This document shows positions 6,171-13,814 of a DNA stretch of 17,669 nt, piece after piece. The position numbers were made by a program, and so were the translations under genes. This stretch comes from CAXQZU01 sp964228555 (GTDB lineage: Bacteria; Planctomycetota; PLA2; JAEUHO01), in assembly GCA_964228555.1 (NCBI GenBank), contig CAXQZU010000028.1, positions 1-17,669 on the forward strand. Direction: 5' to 3'. The notes beneath the pieces are model-generated. The model worked only from the letters and a program-made list of their open reading frames with translations, had not been told where the DNA came from and made no database searches. Within the stretch, counting starts at the first letter, position 1. Each line of letters starts with the position of its first letter.

Positions 6171-8270
6171 TCAGCGCGACGGCGCCTCGCGCACGTCGAG
6201 GTCCGGCTTCGTGGTCCAGCGCGGCGCCCAGCCCGGGCGCTCGATGCGCACGCGGAAGATGACCGTGTTGTCCAGCACGAGATCCCGGGTCCAGATGAAC
6301 CGCGCCTCGCCCAGCGCCGAGAGGTCCAGCGCGGCCGGCGGGCGGATCACCTCGGCCGGGTACTCCACCGCCTGCGGCCAGTCACGGTCGTCGAAGTCCA
6401 CGGCCCACCAGCGCTCGGGCAACGGAGAGGCCTCCACGCGCGGCTGGCGCGTGTCCCCGCCCACGGGCCCGTGGTGGAAGCAGCGCGCCTTCCAGCGCGC
6501 GTCGGTGACCGTGCCGTCGCTGAAGCGCAGGATGAAGCCGGCGTCGCCCACCTGGCTTCCGTACTCCATCCCCGTGGCCGGGTCGGCATTGTCCTTGGCC
6601 AGCACGGCGATGGTCATCGGGTACTCGGGCAGCAGGTCCAGCTGCACCACGTTGTGCGGCAGGAAGTCGATCGGGTCCACCGCCACCGGCTTGCCGTTGA
6701 CGTAGAGCATGAACCAGTTGTCGGCGTAGGCCGTGCCACGCAGGGTGTCCGCGAGCGTGGGCTTGGTGACGCCCGGCGTGCCGCCCGGCGCCGCCGGCCG
6801 CTCCCGGCCCGCCTCCGGGGCGCCGCCCCGGTTGCCACCGCCCCCGCGATTGCCGCCGGCGGCGAGGTCCGCGGCCTGCAGGCGCCCGTCGCCGTCGCGG
6901 TCGGCGCGCGTGAACATGCCCACGGCCACGCGCGCGAGATCGCTGCGCGACATGCGCCCGTCGCCATCGATGTCCAGCTCGGGCCAGTGCTGCTGCACGA
7001 AGCCGCCCAGCGAGGTGCGCACGCCACCTCCGTCGCGCTCCGCCGTGCTCACCTGCCCATCGGCGTCCTGGTCGTAGCCCTTCATCGTGCGCTCGATGTC
7101 GGCCTCCACCTCGGCACGCGTGAGCACGCCGTCCCGGTCGCTGTCCAGCTCCGGCAGGTGGGCCAGCAGCCACGGCTGGCGCGGCTCGCCGGCCGGCGCC
7201 GGCGCCGGCCCAGCCTGGCCCCCGCCCGCCTCGCCCCGCTGCCCGCCGCGGCGGCCTCCGCGCCCCTCGCCGGGCGGTCGCTCGCCCGCCGGGCGGTCAC
7301 CCTGCGGGCGCGAGCCGTTGTCGCCCGTGCTGCGCCGGCGATAGCGCTCCTCGCGCACGCTGCCGTCCGGCGCCGTGAAGGTGAACAGCAGCGAATCCCC
7401 GGCCTCCAGCGTGTAGCGCACGGTGCCGCTGCGGCCGCCCACGGCATAGGTGAGCGTGCTGGTGCGCCCGTCCGGGCTGCGCTCGAAGCCCGTGATGCTG
7501 GCGCCCTGCAGCGGCGGGAGCGCCTCCCGCACGCCGTCCGCGCGCGGCTGCGGATCCACCTGCCCCTCGCGCTCGACCACCTCGCCGTGGAATCCTCCGT
7601 TGAGGTACGGGTAGGCCTTCGTCGCGTGATAGTGGTAGCCGAGCGTGCCGTGCTCGTGCCCGTTGAGCGCATCGAGGCCGCGGGGCGGCTTGCCGTCGGC
7701 CTCCGCGTACCCGTAGATCGCGTAGCCATCGAGCGCGTAGGCCACCACACGCGAGGCGTCGCCGCCGTTGAGGAACACCGGCGCGACGTGGTAGTGGTAG
7801 TCGTCGCCGCGGCCGCAGTGGCCGCCGAACTCGTCGAGCTCGCCCGCCAGCAACGTGTCGGTGCGCCCGTCGTTCTTGATCGGGTTGAAGATCGGCACGC
7901 CGTTGACGGCCAGCGCAATCGCGCCGCGGAAGAACCCCGTCTTGGCCGACAGCGGCTGCGCCGCCGGCCGGGGCTGCAGCGGCACCTGCCAGGCATTCGC
8001 GCCGCGATAGGGCTGCGGCAGCGGCACCTGCTGCTGCCAGGCGGTGATGCCCACCATCATCTGGTGCGCGGGCAGTCCGTCGGACTCCACGTAGAGCCAG
8101 CGCTCGTCCCAGCGCGTGCGCAGCGCGGCCCCGGCGCGGTCGAAGGCCAGCGCCTGCGGGGGCCGGTCGGCCGCCCGCGCGGTCTCCAGCAGGGGCAGGC
8201 CCAGCCCGCCTGCCGCCAGCAGCACGGCCCCGGCATGCACGAGCGCCCAGCGCGAGGGAGTTGCGGGCAT
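6171..8270 (-). CDS. exported YHYH-domain protein with four EF-hand loops
   Basis: A 699-residue exported protein. Residues 1-33 are a signal peptide (ALVHAGAVLLAAGGLGLPLL core, cleavage near ARAAD). The N-terminal domain is a YHYH domain, with YHYH at 158-161 and again at 212-215; its function is poorly known, though the His-rich strands suggest metal binding. A Gly/Arg/Pro-rich linker follows. Four calcium-type EF-hand loops begin at D376, D400, D433 and D457 (DxDxDG pattern), arranged as two pairs with identical 24-residue spacing. A second low-complexity linker leads to a beta-rich C-terminal region (about 500-699) containing WFMLYVNGKPV and WWAVDFDDRDWP, which looks like a galactose-binding-type jelly roll. 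The ATG at 8270 is chosen over 8297 because GGAGG lies 6 nt upstream and the signal peptide is clean. Confidence 0.85.
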   Translation of the reverse strand: MPATPSRWALVHAGAVLLAAGGLGLPLLETARAADRPPQALAFDRAGAALRTRWDERWLYVESDGLPAHQMMVGITAWQQQVPLPQPYRGANAWQVPLQPRPAAQPLSAKTGFFRGAIALAVNGVPIFNPIKNDGRTDTLLAGELDEFGGHCGRGDDYHYHVAPVFLNGGDASRVVAYALDGYAIYGYAEADGKPPRGLDALNGHEHGTLGYHYHATKAYPYLNGGFHGEVVEREGQVDPQPRADGVREALPPLQGASITGFERSPDGRTSTLTYAVGGRSGTVRYTLEAGDSLLFTFTAPDGSVREERYRRRSTGDNGSRPQGDRPAGERPPGEGRGGRRGGQRGEAGGGQAGPAPAPAGEPRQPWLLAHLPELDSDRDGVLTRAEVEADIERTMKGYDQDADGQVSTAERDGGGVRTSLGGFVQQHWPELDIDGDGRMSRSDLARVAVGMFTRADRDGDGRLQAADLAAGGNRGGGGNRGGAPEAGRERPAAPGGTPGVTKPTLADTLRGTAYADNWFMLYVNGKPVAVDPIDFLPHNVVQLDLLPEYPMTIAVLAKDNADPATGMEYGSQVGDAGFILRFSDGTVTDARWKARCFHHGPVGGDTRQPRVEASPLPERWWAVDFDDRDWPQAVEYPAEVIRPPAALDLSALGEARFIWTRDLVLDNTVIFRVRIERPGWAPRWTTKPDLDVREAPSR

Positions 8271-8390
8271 GGATGGCCTCCACGGGGACTGGACCATGCT
8301 CTAACCCCCCGGCGGCGCTCCCGGATCGTCCTCGCGCCCGGCGGGCGGCGCCCCCGGCCCGCCCCCTGGGCTCCCTTGGGGCCCGGGCGC

Positions 8391-8396
8391 TAGCAT
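8391..8396 (+). promoter_or_regulatory. -10 element TAGCAT, near-leaderless start at 8404
   Basis: TAGCAT ends 7 nt before the ATG at 8404, so the predicted transcript begins about one base before the start codon. No Shine-Dalgarno is present. TAGCAT followed by CCGG also occurs upstream of 13798. Confidence 0.5.
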
Positions 8397-8403
8397 CCGG
8401 GGC

Positions 8404-10584
8404 ATGCGCCGCGCCCGCCCCGGCCGTGCAGCCCTGCTGCTGCTGGCCCTCGCCTGCACCCTCCTGCCCTGCCGGCCGGCCCGGGCCGACGCCTTCGGCG
8501 ACCTCAAGGCGCGCTACGAGAAGGAGAAGGAGAAGGACTTCAGCACGCGCATGGCCACCCTCAACGAGGTGGCCGCCCTGGGCACCGAGGAGGGCCTGCG
8601 CTGGCTGGAGCGGGTGAGCAAGGACGACCACGACCCCAGCGTGCGCATCAACGCGTTGTGGTCGATCGCCAAGGTGAAGCTGCCGCAGGCCGGGCAGTCG
8701 CTGCTGGAGACCTTCCGCAAGGGCGACCCCAAGGACCGAGGCAGCATCCTCTCGGCCTGGACCAGCTACCGCACCGAGGACCTGCCCGAGGACGTGATCG
8801 CCACCGCGCTGGCGAGCAAGGACGTCTCCGCACGCAGCAGCCTGCTGACGGTGTTCGCGCGCCGCAACGACGCGCGCCTGCTGGCCGAGTGCGGCCGCTA
8901 CCTCAGCGACTTCCCCACCAACGCCTCCAGCATCATCAACCCGCTCTCGCAGCGCATGAGCCCCGGGGCCGTGCCCCTGCTGCTGGCCGTGTTCGACGAC
9001 ACCAAGGCCTACGAGCGCGACAACGTGCCGCGCGCCTTCTCGGCCGTGGCGCCCGACGTGAAGCAGGCGTTGGTGGATGCCATCACGAGGGGCGTGGAGC
9101 CGACGCTCACGCGCGCCGCCCAGGTCGCCGCGCGCGCGCGCATCGCCGAGGCCGCGGCCGCCCTGCTGGGCGCCGCGCACGCCGCGAAGGAGGACGAGCG
9201 CAAGGCCTTCTTCCTGGACGCTGCCGCGCGCGTGGGCCTGGCCAGCGAGGAAGGGCGCCTGCTGGCGCTGGAGTGCCTCAAGAGCCCCAAGGAGGTGCTG
9301 GTGCTGGGCGGCGCGCGCGCGCTGCGCGTGCGGCCCTGCCCCGCGGCCATCCCGCCGCTGATCAAGCTGCTGGGCTCGCGCTCGACGGCCATCCAGGCCG
9401 AGGCGCGCGTCACGCTCGAGCGCATCACGGGCCAGGGCTTCGGCGACCGCGCCGACCTGTGGGAGGCGTGGTGGAAGGACCACGGCGACACCTTCGACCC
9501 GGCCAGCGTCAAGCCGCCCCCCGAGGGCGAGGTGCTCGACCGTGCGCTGGTGGACCTGGCGCTGGAGAAGGGCGCCGAGGCGCTGCGCGCCATGGCGGCC
9601 GGGCGCGAGGCCAAGTCGTCCAAGGCGCCCTGGGAGTACGCCAGCCACCCGGTGGGCACCACCGCGCTGGTGCTGCTGGCGCTGCACGCCGTGGACCCCG
9701 ACACGAAGGACAAGGTGTTCAGCGAGGGCCTGCGCTGGCTGCTGGCGCAATCGGTGCCCGACTCCACCTACGACGCGGGCATCGTGGCCATGGCGCTGGA
9801 GACCATCGGCGGCAAGAAGCATGCGGGCAAGGTGAAGGAGGCCGCGCGCGTGCTGCTGGCCGCGCAGAACGAGCAGGGCGGCTGGGGCTACTCCTCGGCC
9901 AACCAGAAGACCGACCACAGCAACGGCCAGTACGCCATCCTGGGCCTGCGGCACGCGGTGCGGGCAGGCGTGAAGGTGCCCGAGGCGGCCTGGCGCAGCG
10001 CCCACGCCGCGTGGATGCGCACGCAGAATCCCGACGGCGGCTGGACCTACGTGCCCACCGGGCCCAAGGACACCAGCACCTGCAGCATGACGGCCGCGGG
10101 CCTGTCGAGCCTGCTGATCTGCGCCGAGAACCTCGCGCTGGACGACGCCAGCCGCGAGGCCACGTGGGCTGCCATCGACCGCGGCTTCGTCGCGCTGGGC
10201 ACGCTGATGAAGGTGGGCACCGACAGCCTCTACGCGCTCTACGGCGTGGAGCGCGCGGGCGTGCTGGGCCGCCGCGCGCTGCTGGGCACCGTGCCGTGGT
10301 ACGCGCCCGGCGCCAAGCGCATCCTCGACGACCAGGCGCGTGACGGCCTGTGGACAGGCACCTACCACCGCGCCGTGGACAGTGCGCTGGCCCTGCTGTT
10401 CCTCAAGAAGGCCACCGCCCCCATCGCAGGGCCCGTGACGGGCAGCTCGCGCCCGCTCGCACCGCCACCGGCCCCGGCCACCGTGCCCCCCGCGCCGGCT
10501 CCGTCCGCGCCAGCGCCCGCGCAACCTGCCCCGGCACCGTCGCAACCTGCCCCGGCGCCCACGCCCGAGCCGGCCGCGCGCTAG
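8404..10584 (+). CDS. exported HEAT-repeat plus terpenoid-cyclase-fold protein
   Basis: A 726-residue exported protein. Residues 1-29 are a signal peptide (LLLLALACTLLPC core, cleavage after ARA). About 40-345 are alpha-helical repeats of HEAT type (for example the ALWSIAKVKLPQAG and AAIPPLIKLLGSRS units). Residues about 400-650 form an alpha/alpha-barrel like prenyltransferase/squalene-cyclase repeats, with QNEQGGWGY at 488-496 and QNPDGGWTY at 541-549, the QxxxGxW type motifs. I see no DxDD cyclase motif, so true cyclisation is unlikely and a binding or scaffold role is more plausible. The C-terminus (about 675-726) is a Pro/Ala-rich tail. The stop overlaps the convergent gene's stop by 4 bp (CTAG). 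It is divergent from the YHYH gene. Confidence 0.85.
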   Translation: MRRARPGRAALLLLALACTLLPCRPARADAFGDLKARYEKEKEKDFSTRMATLNEVAALGTEEGLRWLERVSKDDHDPSVRINALWSIAKVKLPQAGQSLLETFRKGDPKDRGSILSAWTSYRTEDLPEDVIATALASKDVSARSSLLTVFARRNDARLLAECGRYLSDFPTNASSIINPLSQRMSPGAVPLLLAVFDDTKAYERDNVPRAFSAVAPDVKQALVDAITRGVEPTLTRAAQVAARARIAEAAAALLGAAHAAKEDERKAFFLDAAARVGLASEEGRLLALECLKSPKEVLVLGGARALRVRPCPAAIPPLIKLLGSRSTAIQAEARVTLERITGQGFGDRADLWEAWWKDHGDTFDPASVKPPPEGEVLDRALVDLALEKGAEALRAMAAGREAKSSKAPWEYASHPVGTTALVLLALHAVDPDTKDKVFSEGLRWLLAQSVPDSTYDAGIVAMALETIGGKKHAGKVKEAARVLLAAQNEQGGWGYSSANQKTDHSNGQYAILGLRHAVRAGVKVPEAAWRSAHAAWMRTQNPDGGWTYVPTGPKDTSTCSMTAAGLSSLLICAENLALDDASREATWAAIDRGFVALGTLMKVGTDSLYALYGVERAGVLGRRALLGTVPWYAPGAKRILDDQARDGLWTGTYHRAVDSALALLFLKKATAPIAGPVTGSSRPLAPPPAPATVPPAPAPSAPAPAQPAPAPSQPAPAPTPEPAAR
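10497..10572 (+). repeat. Pro/Ala-rich low-complexity tail with short direct repeats
   Basis: The 3' end of the HEAT/cyclase-fold gene encodes alternating Pro-Ala units. The 16-base unit CGCAACCTGCCCCGGC occurs twice about 20 bp apart. This is a disordered tail, possibly wall-spanning, and likely to vary in length between strains. Confidence 0.6.
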
Positions 10585-11660
10585 GCCACGACGCCTCGCG
10601 CGCGCAAGACGGCGTCGGCCAGCGCCTCGCCGCTGCGCCAGGCGGCCTCGACGCGTGCGCCCGCCAGGGCATCGCCGCACAGGCCCAGGCCCGTGGCCTC
10701 GTCCAGCAGCGCAGGCTCGCCCGCGCTGCCCGGGATCGCGCGCGCGTAGCGCCAGCGCATCGGCACGCGCTCCACCACGCCGGGAAGCGGGCCCACGACG
10801 GCCTCCAGCGCCGCGAGCAGCTCGGCGCCGGCGGCCTCGGGATCGCCCTCCAGCCGCTGCGCCGACCAGTCCGCGCGCGCGTAGAGCACCCACGCCTCGC
10901 GCGACGCGCGGCCAGGCTTGCTGGCCACGCGCAAGGCCCAGTCCAGCGGGCCCTGCGACGGCCGCAGCGCGTCGTGGTCGCGCAAGGCCGGCGGCAGGGC
11001 CTCGCGCGGGCCGCAGAGGCCCAGCATCAGCGTGAAGCACGGCTCGTAGGCCAGCGCGGCCGCGCGCGCGGCCAGCGCGGGCGCGGCCTCCAGCAAGGGC
11101 ACGGCCTGCGGGCCGGGCACGCTCACCAGGACGCGGTCGAAGCAGCCGAGAGGACCGCCGTCCGCGCAGGCAAGCTCCACGCCGCGCGCGGTGGGCGCGA
11201 GGCGCGTGACGCGCGCGCCCGCGTGCAGGTCAAGGCCCTGCGCCAGCCAGCGGCACAGCCCGTTCATGCCCGGCACGCCCACCCAGCGCTGGCGCGTGGC
11301 CTCCCGCGTGCGGATGCCGCGGTGGCACGACTCGGCCACGCGCGGCACGTAGCGCGCCACCGCCCCAGCCGCCTCGGCCTCGGCCAGCAGCGCGACGAAG
11401 CGCGCGTCGTGCGCGCCGAAGGAGGGCGCTCCGTGGTCGAAGGCGCCGCCGTGGTCGCTGCGCCGCGTGGCCGTGCGCCCGCCCGGGCCGCGCGACTTCT
11501 CGAACACCTGCACGTCGCAACCCGCACGGGCCAGCCGGCGGGCGGCGGCCAGCCCGGCCACGCCGGCACCCACCACGCCCACGCGCAGGCGAGCCGGCAC
11601 GCCGCCTGGGGTGTCGGGGCGGGCGGGTCCGTGGCAACTGGAGGGCTGCACGCGCGTCAT
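10581..11660 (-). CDS. renalase-like NAD(P)/FAD-dependent oxidoreductase (COG3380 type)
   Basis: A flavoprotein oxidoreductase of about 359 residues. The N-terminal Rossmann motif VVGAGVAGLAAARRL (GAGVAG at 31-36), then EKSRGPGGR, and the C-terminal FAD motif GLCGDALAGARVEAAWRSG are typical of the amine-oxidase-like/renalase-like group; VPGMNGLCRWLA is also characteristic. The substrate is unknown. Genes of this group often lie beside photolyase and SDR genes in light-responsive clusters (family knowledge). Here the divergent partner is an SDR. The start is uncertain: ATG 11660 is used, but the -10-like half of the palindrome (11668-11663) predicts transcription from near 11656. That would favour GTG 11651 or a later GTG just before the Rossmann strand. 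The stop overlaps the convergent gene by CTAG. Confidence 0.82.
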   Translation of the reverse strand: MTRVQPSSCHGPARPDTPGGVPARLRVGVVGAGVAGLAAARRLARAGCDVQVFEKSRGPGGRTATRRSDHGGAFDHGAPSFGAHDARFVALLAEAEAAGAVARYVPRVAESCHRGIRTREATRQRWVGVPGMNGLCRWLAQGLDLHAGARVTRLAPTARGVELACADGGPLGCFDRVLVSVPGPQAVPLLEAAPALAARAAALAYEPCFTLMLGLCGPREALPPALRDHDALRPSQGPLDWALRVASKPGRASREAWVLYARADWSAQRLEGDPEAAGAELLAALEAVVGPLPGVVERVPMRWRYARAIPGSAGEPALLDEATGLGLCGDALAGARVEAAWRSGEALADAVLRARGVVA

Positions 11661-11662
11661 CT

Positions 11663-11684
11663 TGTATAGATTTATTCCTATACA
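11663..11684. promoter_or_regulatory. AT-rich palindromic divergent promoter/operator
   Basis: TGTATAG (11663-11669) and CTATACA (11678-11684) form a perfect 7-bp inverted repeat with an 8-base AT-rich spacer, in DNA otherwise above 70% GC. Each arm contains TATACA in the -10 orientation for its own gene, predicting starts near 11691 (rightward) and 11656 (leftward). A dimeric repressor bound here would cover both -10 boxes. The regulator is not encoded in the window. Confidence 0.6.
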
Positions 11685-11706
11685 CAAGGCCCCTGCAGGA
11701 GCCCCC

Positions 11707-12447
11707 ATGAGCACCCCCCTCACCACCCTCGTCTTCGGTGCCACGGGAGGCATCGGCGGGGCCCTCGTCGAGCAGTTGCGCGCCCGGGGCGACACCGTGC
11801 TGCTCTCGGCCCGGCCCGGCCCGCGCCTGGAGGCGCTGGCCGCGGCCACCGGCTGCGCGGCCTACCCGGCCGACGCCACCGACGAGGCGCAGGTGGGCGA
11901 GGCGATCGCGCGAGCCGGCAGCGAGCACGGGGGCCTCAGCGGCATCGCGCTGGCGGTGGGCAGCATCCTGCTCAAGCCCGCGCACGCCACCAGTGCCTCC
12001 GACTTCGACACCACGCTCCGGCTGAACCTGCTCACGGCCTTCCACGCCGTCAAGCACGGCGCGCCCGCGCTCAAGGCGCGCCGCGGCGCGCTGCTGCTGT
12101 TCTCGTCGGTGGCCGCGCAGCTGGGCCTGCCCAACCACGAGGCCATCGCCGCCGCGAAGGCCGGCGTCGAGGGCCTGGCGCGCTCGGCCGCGGCCACCTA
12201 CGCGCCGGCGGGCGTGCGCATCAACGTGCTGGCGCCCGGCCTCGTGCGCAGCGCGCTGAGCGAGCGCCTGCTCTCGGTGGAGGCGCAGGCGCGCGCCTCG
12301 GCGGCGATGCACCCGCTGGGCCGCGTGGGCGAGCCCGCCGACCTTGCCGGCATCGCGGCGTGGCTGCTGGGCGCGGAGTCCACGTGGGTCACCGGGCAGG
12401 TGATCGGCGTGGACGGCGGCCTCGGGCGCGTGAAGAGCGCGCGATGA
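11707..12447 (+). CDS. atypical short-chain dehydrogenase/reductase (catalytic Tyr replaced)
   Basis: A 246-residue SDR-fold protein. The nucleotide-binding start FGATGGIGGALVEQL, the NLLTAFHAVKHGAP helix and the C-terminal ESTWVTGQVIGVDGG are standard SDR elements. The catalytic Ser pair (S133/S134) and Lys151 are present, but the Tyr of YxxxK is Ile147 (HEAIAAAKAG), so classical carbonyl reduction is doubtful. It may bind NAD(P) for another reaction or a regulatory role. AGGAG lies 5 nt before the ATG and the promoter is the palindrome at 11663-11684. The stop overlaps the next start (ATGA), so it forms an operon with the membrane protein. I infer a link to the divergent flavoprotein. Confidence 0.85.
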   Translation: MSTPLTTLVFGATGGIGGALVEQLRARGDTVLLSARPGPRLEALAAATGCAAYPADATDEAQVGEAIARAGSEHGGLSGIALAVGSILLKPAHATSASDFDTTLRLNLLTAFHAVKHGAPALKARRGALLLFSSVAAQLGLPNHEAIAAAKAGVEGLARSAAATYAPAGVRINVLAPGLVRSALSERLLSVEAQARASAAMHPLGRVGEPADLAGIAAWLLGAESTWVTGQVIGVDGGLGRVKSAR

Positions 12448-12893
12448 GCGGCTGGCTGGAGGCACTGCAAGGCTTGCCGCCGGCTCCGCTGCTGCGCACG
12501 CAGCTGGGCGTCACCTGTGCGCTCGCGGGCCTCGCGTGGACCATCCAGGCGGTGCACTACCCGCTGTTCGCGCGCGTGGGCCGCGAGGCCTGGCCGGACT
12601 ACCACGCCGCGCACGTGGCGCGCATCACCCCGCTGGTGACGCCGCTGATGGTGCTGGAGCTGGCCCTCGCCGGCTGGGTGCTGTGGGCAGGCGCGCTGCC
12701 CCCGGCCATGGCGTGGGCCGGGCTGCTGCTCGTCGTGGGCATCTGGCTCTCCACGGGCCTGCTGCAGGTGCCGCTGCACGAGCGCCTCGCCCAGCGCCAC
12801 GACGAGGCGCTCGTGCGACGCCTCGTGGCCACCAGCTGGCTGCGCACGCTGCTGTGGACCGCGCGCGCTGCGCTGTGCCTGGCCTGCGCCTAG
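12444..12893 (+). CDS. four-helix integral membrane protein, unknown function
   Basis: A 149-residue protein with about four hydrophobic helices: near 20-38 (VTCALAGLAWTIQAV), 62-82 (PLVTPLMVLELALAGWVLW), 90-112 (MAWAGLLLVVGIWLSTGLL) and 132-148. The QAVHYPLFARVG and YHAAHVARITPLVTPLMVLEL segments put His and Glu residues beside the membrane. I associate this pattern with uncharacterised membrane proteins, not a named family. The start overlaps the SDR stop by ATGA, so it is translationally coupled and probably works with the SDR/flavoprotein pair. Its stop overlaps that of the convergent ATP-grasp-like gene (CTAG at 12890-12893). Confidence 0.8.
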   Translation: MSGWLEALQGLPPAPLLRTQLGVTCALAGLAWTIQAVHYPLFARVGREAWPDYHAAHVARITPLVTPLMVLELALAGWVLWAGALPPAMAWAGLLLVVGIWLSTGLLQVPLHERLAQRHDEALVRRLVATSWLRTLLWTARAALCLACA

Positions 12894-13798
12894 CGCGCCA
12901 CGCCCGGGACCACGCCCTGCCGCGCGAGGTGCGCGGCCCACAGGTCGTAGAGGCCGGGCGCCAGGCGCGCGGCCACCTCGCGCTGGCGATCGGGCGGCAA
13001 GCCGGAGGCCGCGGGGAAGGTGCGGCTCACGTCCAGCACCACCGCACGGCCCTCGTGCTCGACGTAGTCCACCTCGCCGTGGTCCAGGCGCAGCGCACGG
13101 GTGAAGGCCAGCACGTCCGGATGCGCGGCGACCTCCTCGCCCCAGCCCTGCTCCGCCGCCTGCACCACGGGATGCGTGCCCAGCACGCGGCGCGTGAGCG
13201 TGCGCGGGCCCAGCACGGCATGCGTGCGCAGGGCGTAGTGCGCGCCCTCGCGCTCGGGCATGAAGCGCTGCACCACGAGCCCGCGACGGGCCCACACCGC
13301 GCGCGGCACGGCGTGCAGGCCGGGCAGCACGGACCGCTCGCGCGCCGGCAGCGGCCGGCCCTCGCGCCAGCGGCCGCCCGGCAGCCGGCCCCACAGCGCA
13401 GCACGGCATGCGCCCATGCCCTGGCCCAGCAGGCGCTGCTCGGGCTCGCCCCCCGCATCGAGGTCGGAGGCCACGATCACGGGGCCGGCCCAGCGGTCCT
13501 CGCGGCCCAGAAGGTCCTTGCGCAGGCGCCGCTTGCTGGTGTCGAGCACCGCCGCATCCAGGGCCAGTGCGTGCCGCAGCAGGCAGGCGGCGTAGTCCGA
13601 GGGCGTGATCGTGAGGTCCACGTGGTTGAGGGCCACCTCGGCCTCCCGCACCTCCTGCGGCCCATGCTGCAGCACCACCTCCACGCCGTCGGCGCGCCAG
13701 CACTCCGCCAGCCTCCACGCCAGCAGCGGGCGCGCGGTCGCCTCGCGATCCCGCGCATGCAGCAGCACCAGCACGCGGCGCGGGCGAGGCACGCTCAT
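12890..13798 (-). CDS. degenerate ATP-grasp-like protein
   Basis: A 302-residue paralog of the ATP-grasp protein at 3534-4433: HVDLTITPSD, GPVIVASDLDAGG, LVVQRFMPEREG and GEVDYVEHEGRAVVLDVSRT match its HVDLSVVPPG, GPVIVKSVLNHRG, LVERFLPG and metal-site segments in the same order. The ATP-binding Lys is replaced by Ala110 and the second metal ligand by Ser258; D244 and D256 remain with the same spacing. It may bind a nucleotide weakly, have changed chemistry, or be non-catalytic. The ATG at 13798 is chosen because a TAGCAT hexamer ends 10 nt upstream and the longer frame overlaps another gene. No function is assigned. Confidence 0.7.
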   Translation of the reverse strand: MSVPRPRRVLVLLHARDREATARPLLAWRLAECWRADGVEVVLQHGPQEVREAEVALNHVDLTITPSDYAACLLRHALALDAAVLDTSKRRLRKDLLGREDRWAGPVIVASDLDAGGEPEQRLLGQGMGACRAALWGRLPGGRWREGRPLPARERSVLPGLHAVPRAVWARRGLVVQRFMPEREGAHYALRTHAVLGPRTLTRRVLGTHPVVQAAEQGWGEEVAAHPDVLAFTRALRLDHGEVDYVEHEGRAVVLDVSRTFPAASGLPPDRQREVAARLAPGLYDLWAAHLARQGVVPGVAR

Positions 13799-13808
13799 GG
13801 ATGACCGG

Positions 13809-13814
13809 ATGCTA
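13809..13814 (-). promoter_or_regulatory. -10 element TAGCAT overlapping the upstream stop codon
   Basis: TAGCAT on the minus strand predicts a start about 4 nt before the ATG at 13798. Its first three bases are the TAG stop of the preceding gene (13814-13812), so stop and promoter share sequence. Confidence 0.4.

Noticed and set aside
5589..8393. Long plus-strand open frame (934 codons)
   Set aside because: It is antisense to purE and the YHYH gene, both of which have clear family motifs; the translation is His/Arg/Ala-rich noise.
7297..11040. Very long minus-strand open frame (1247 codons)
   Set aside because: It is antisense to the HEAT/cyclase-fold gene and overlaps two real minus genes in other frames; its translation is Arg/Gly/Ala low-complexity, an artefact of high GC.
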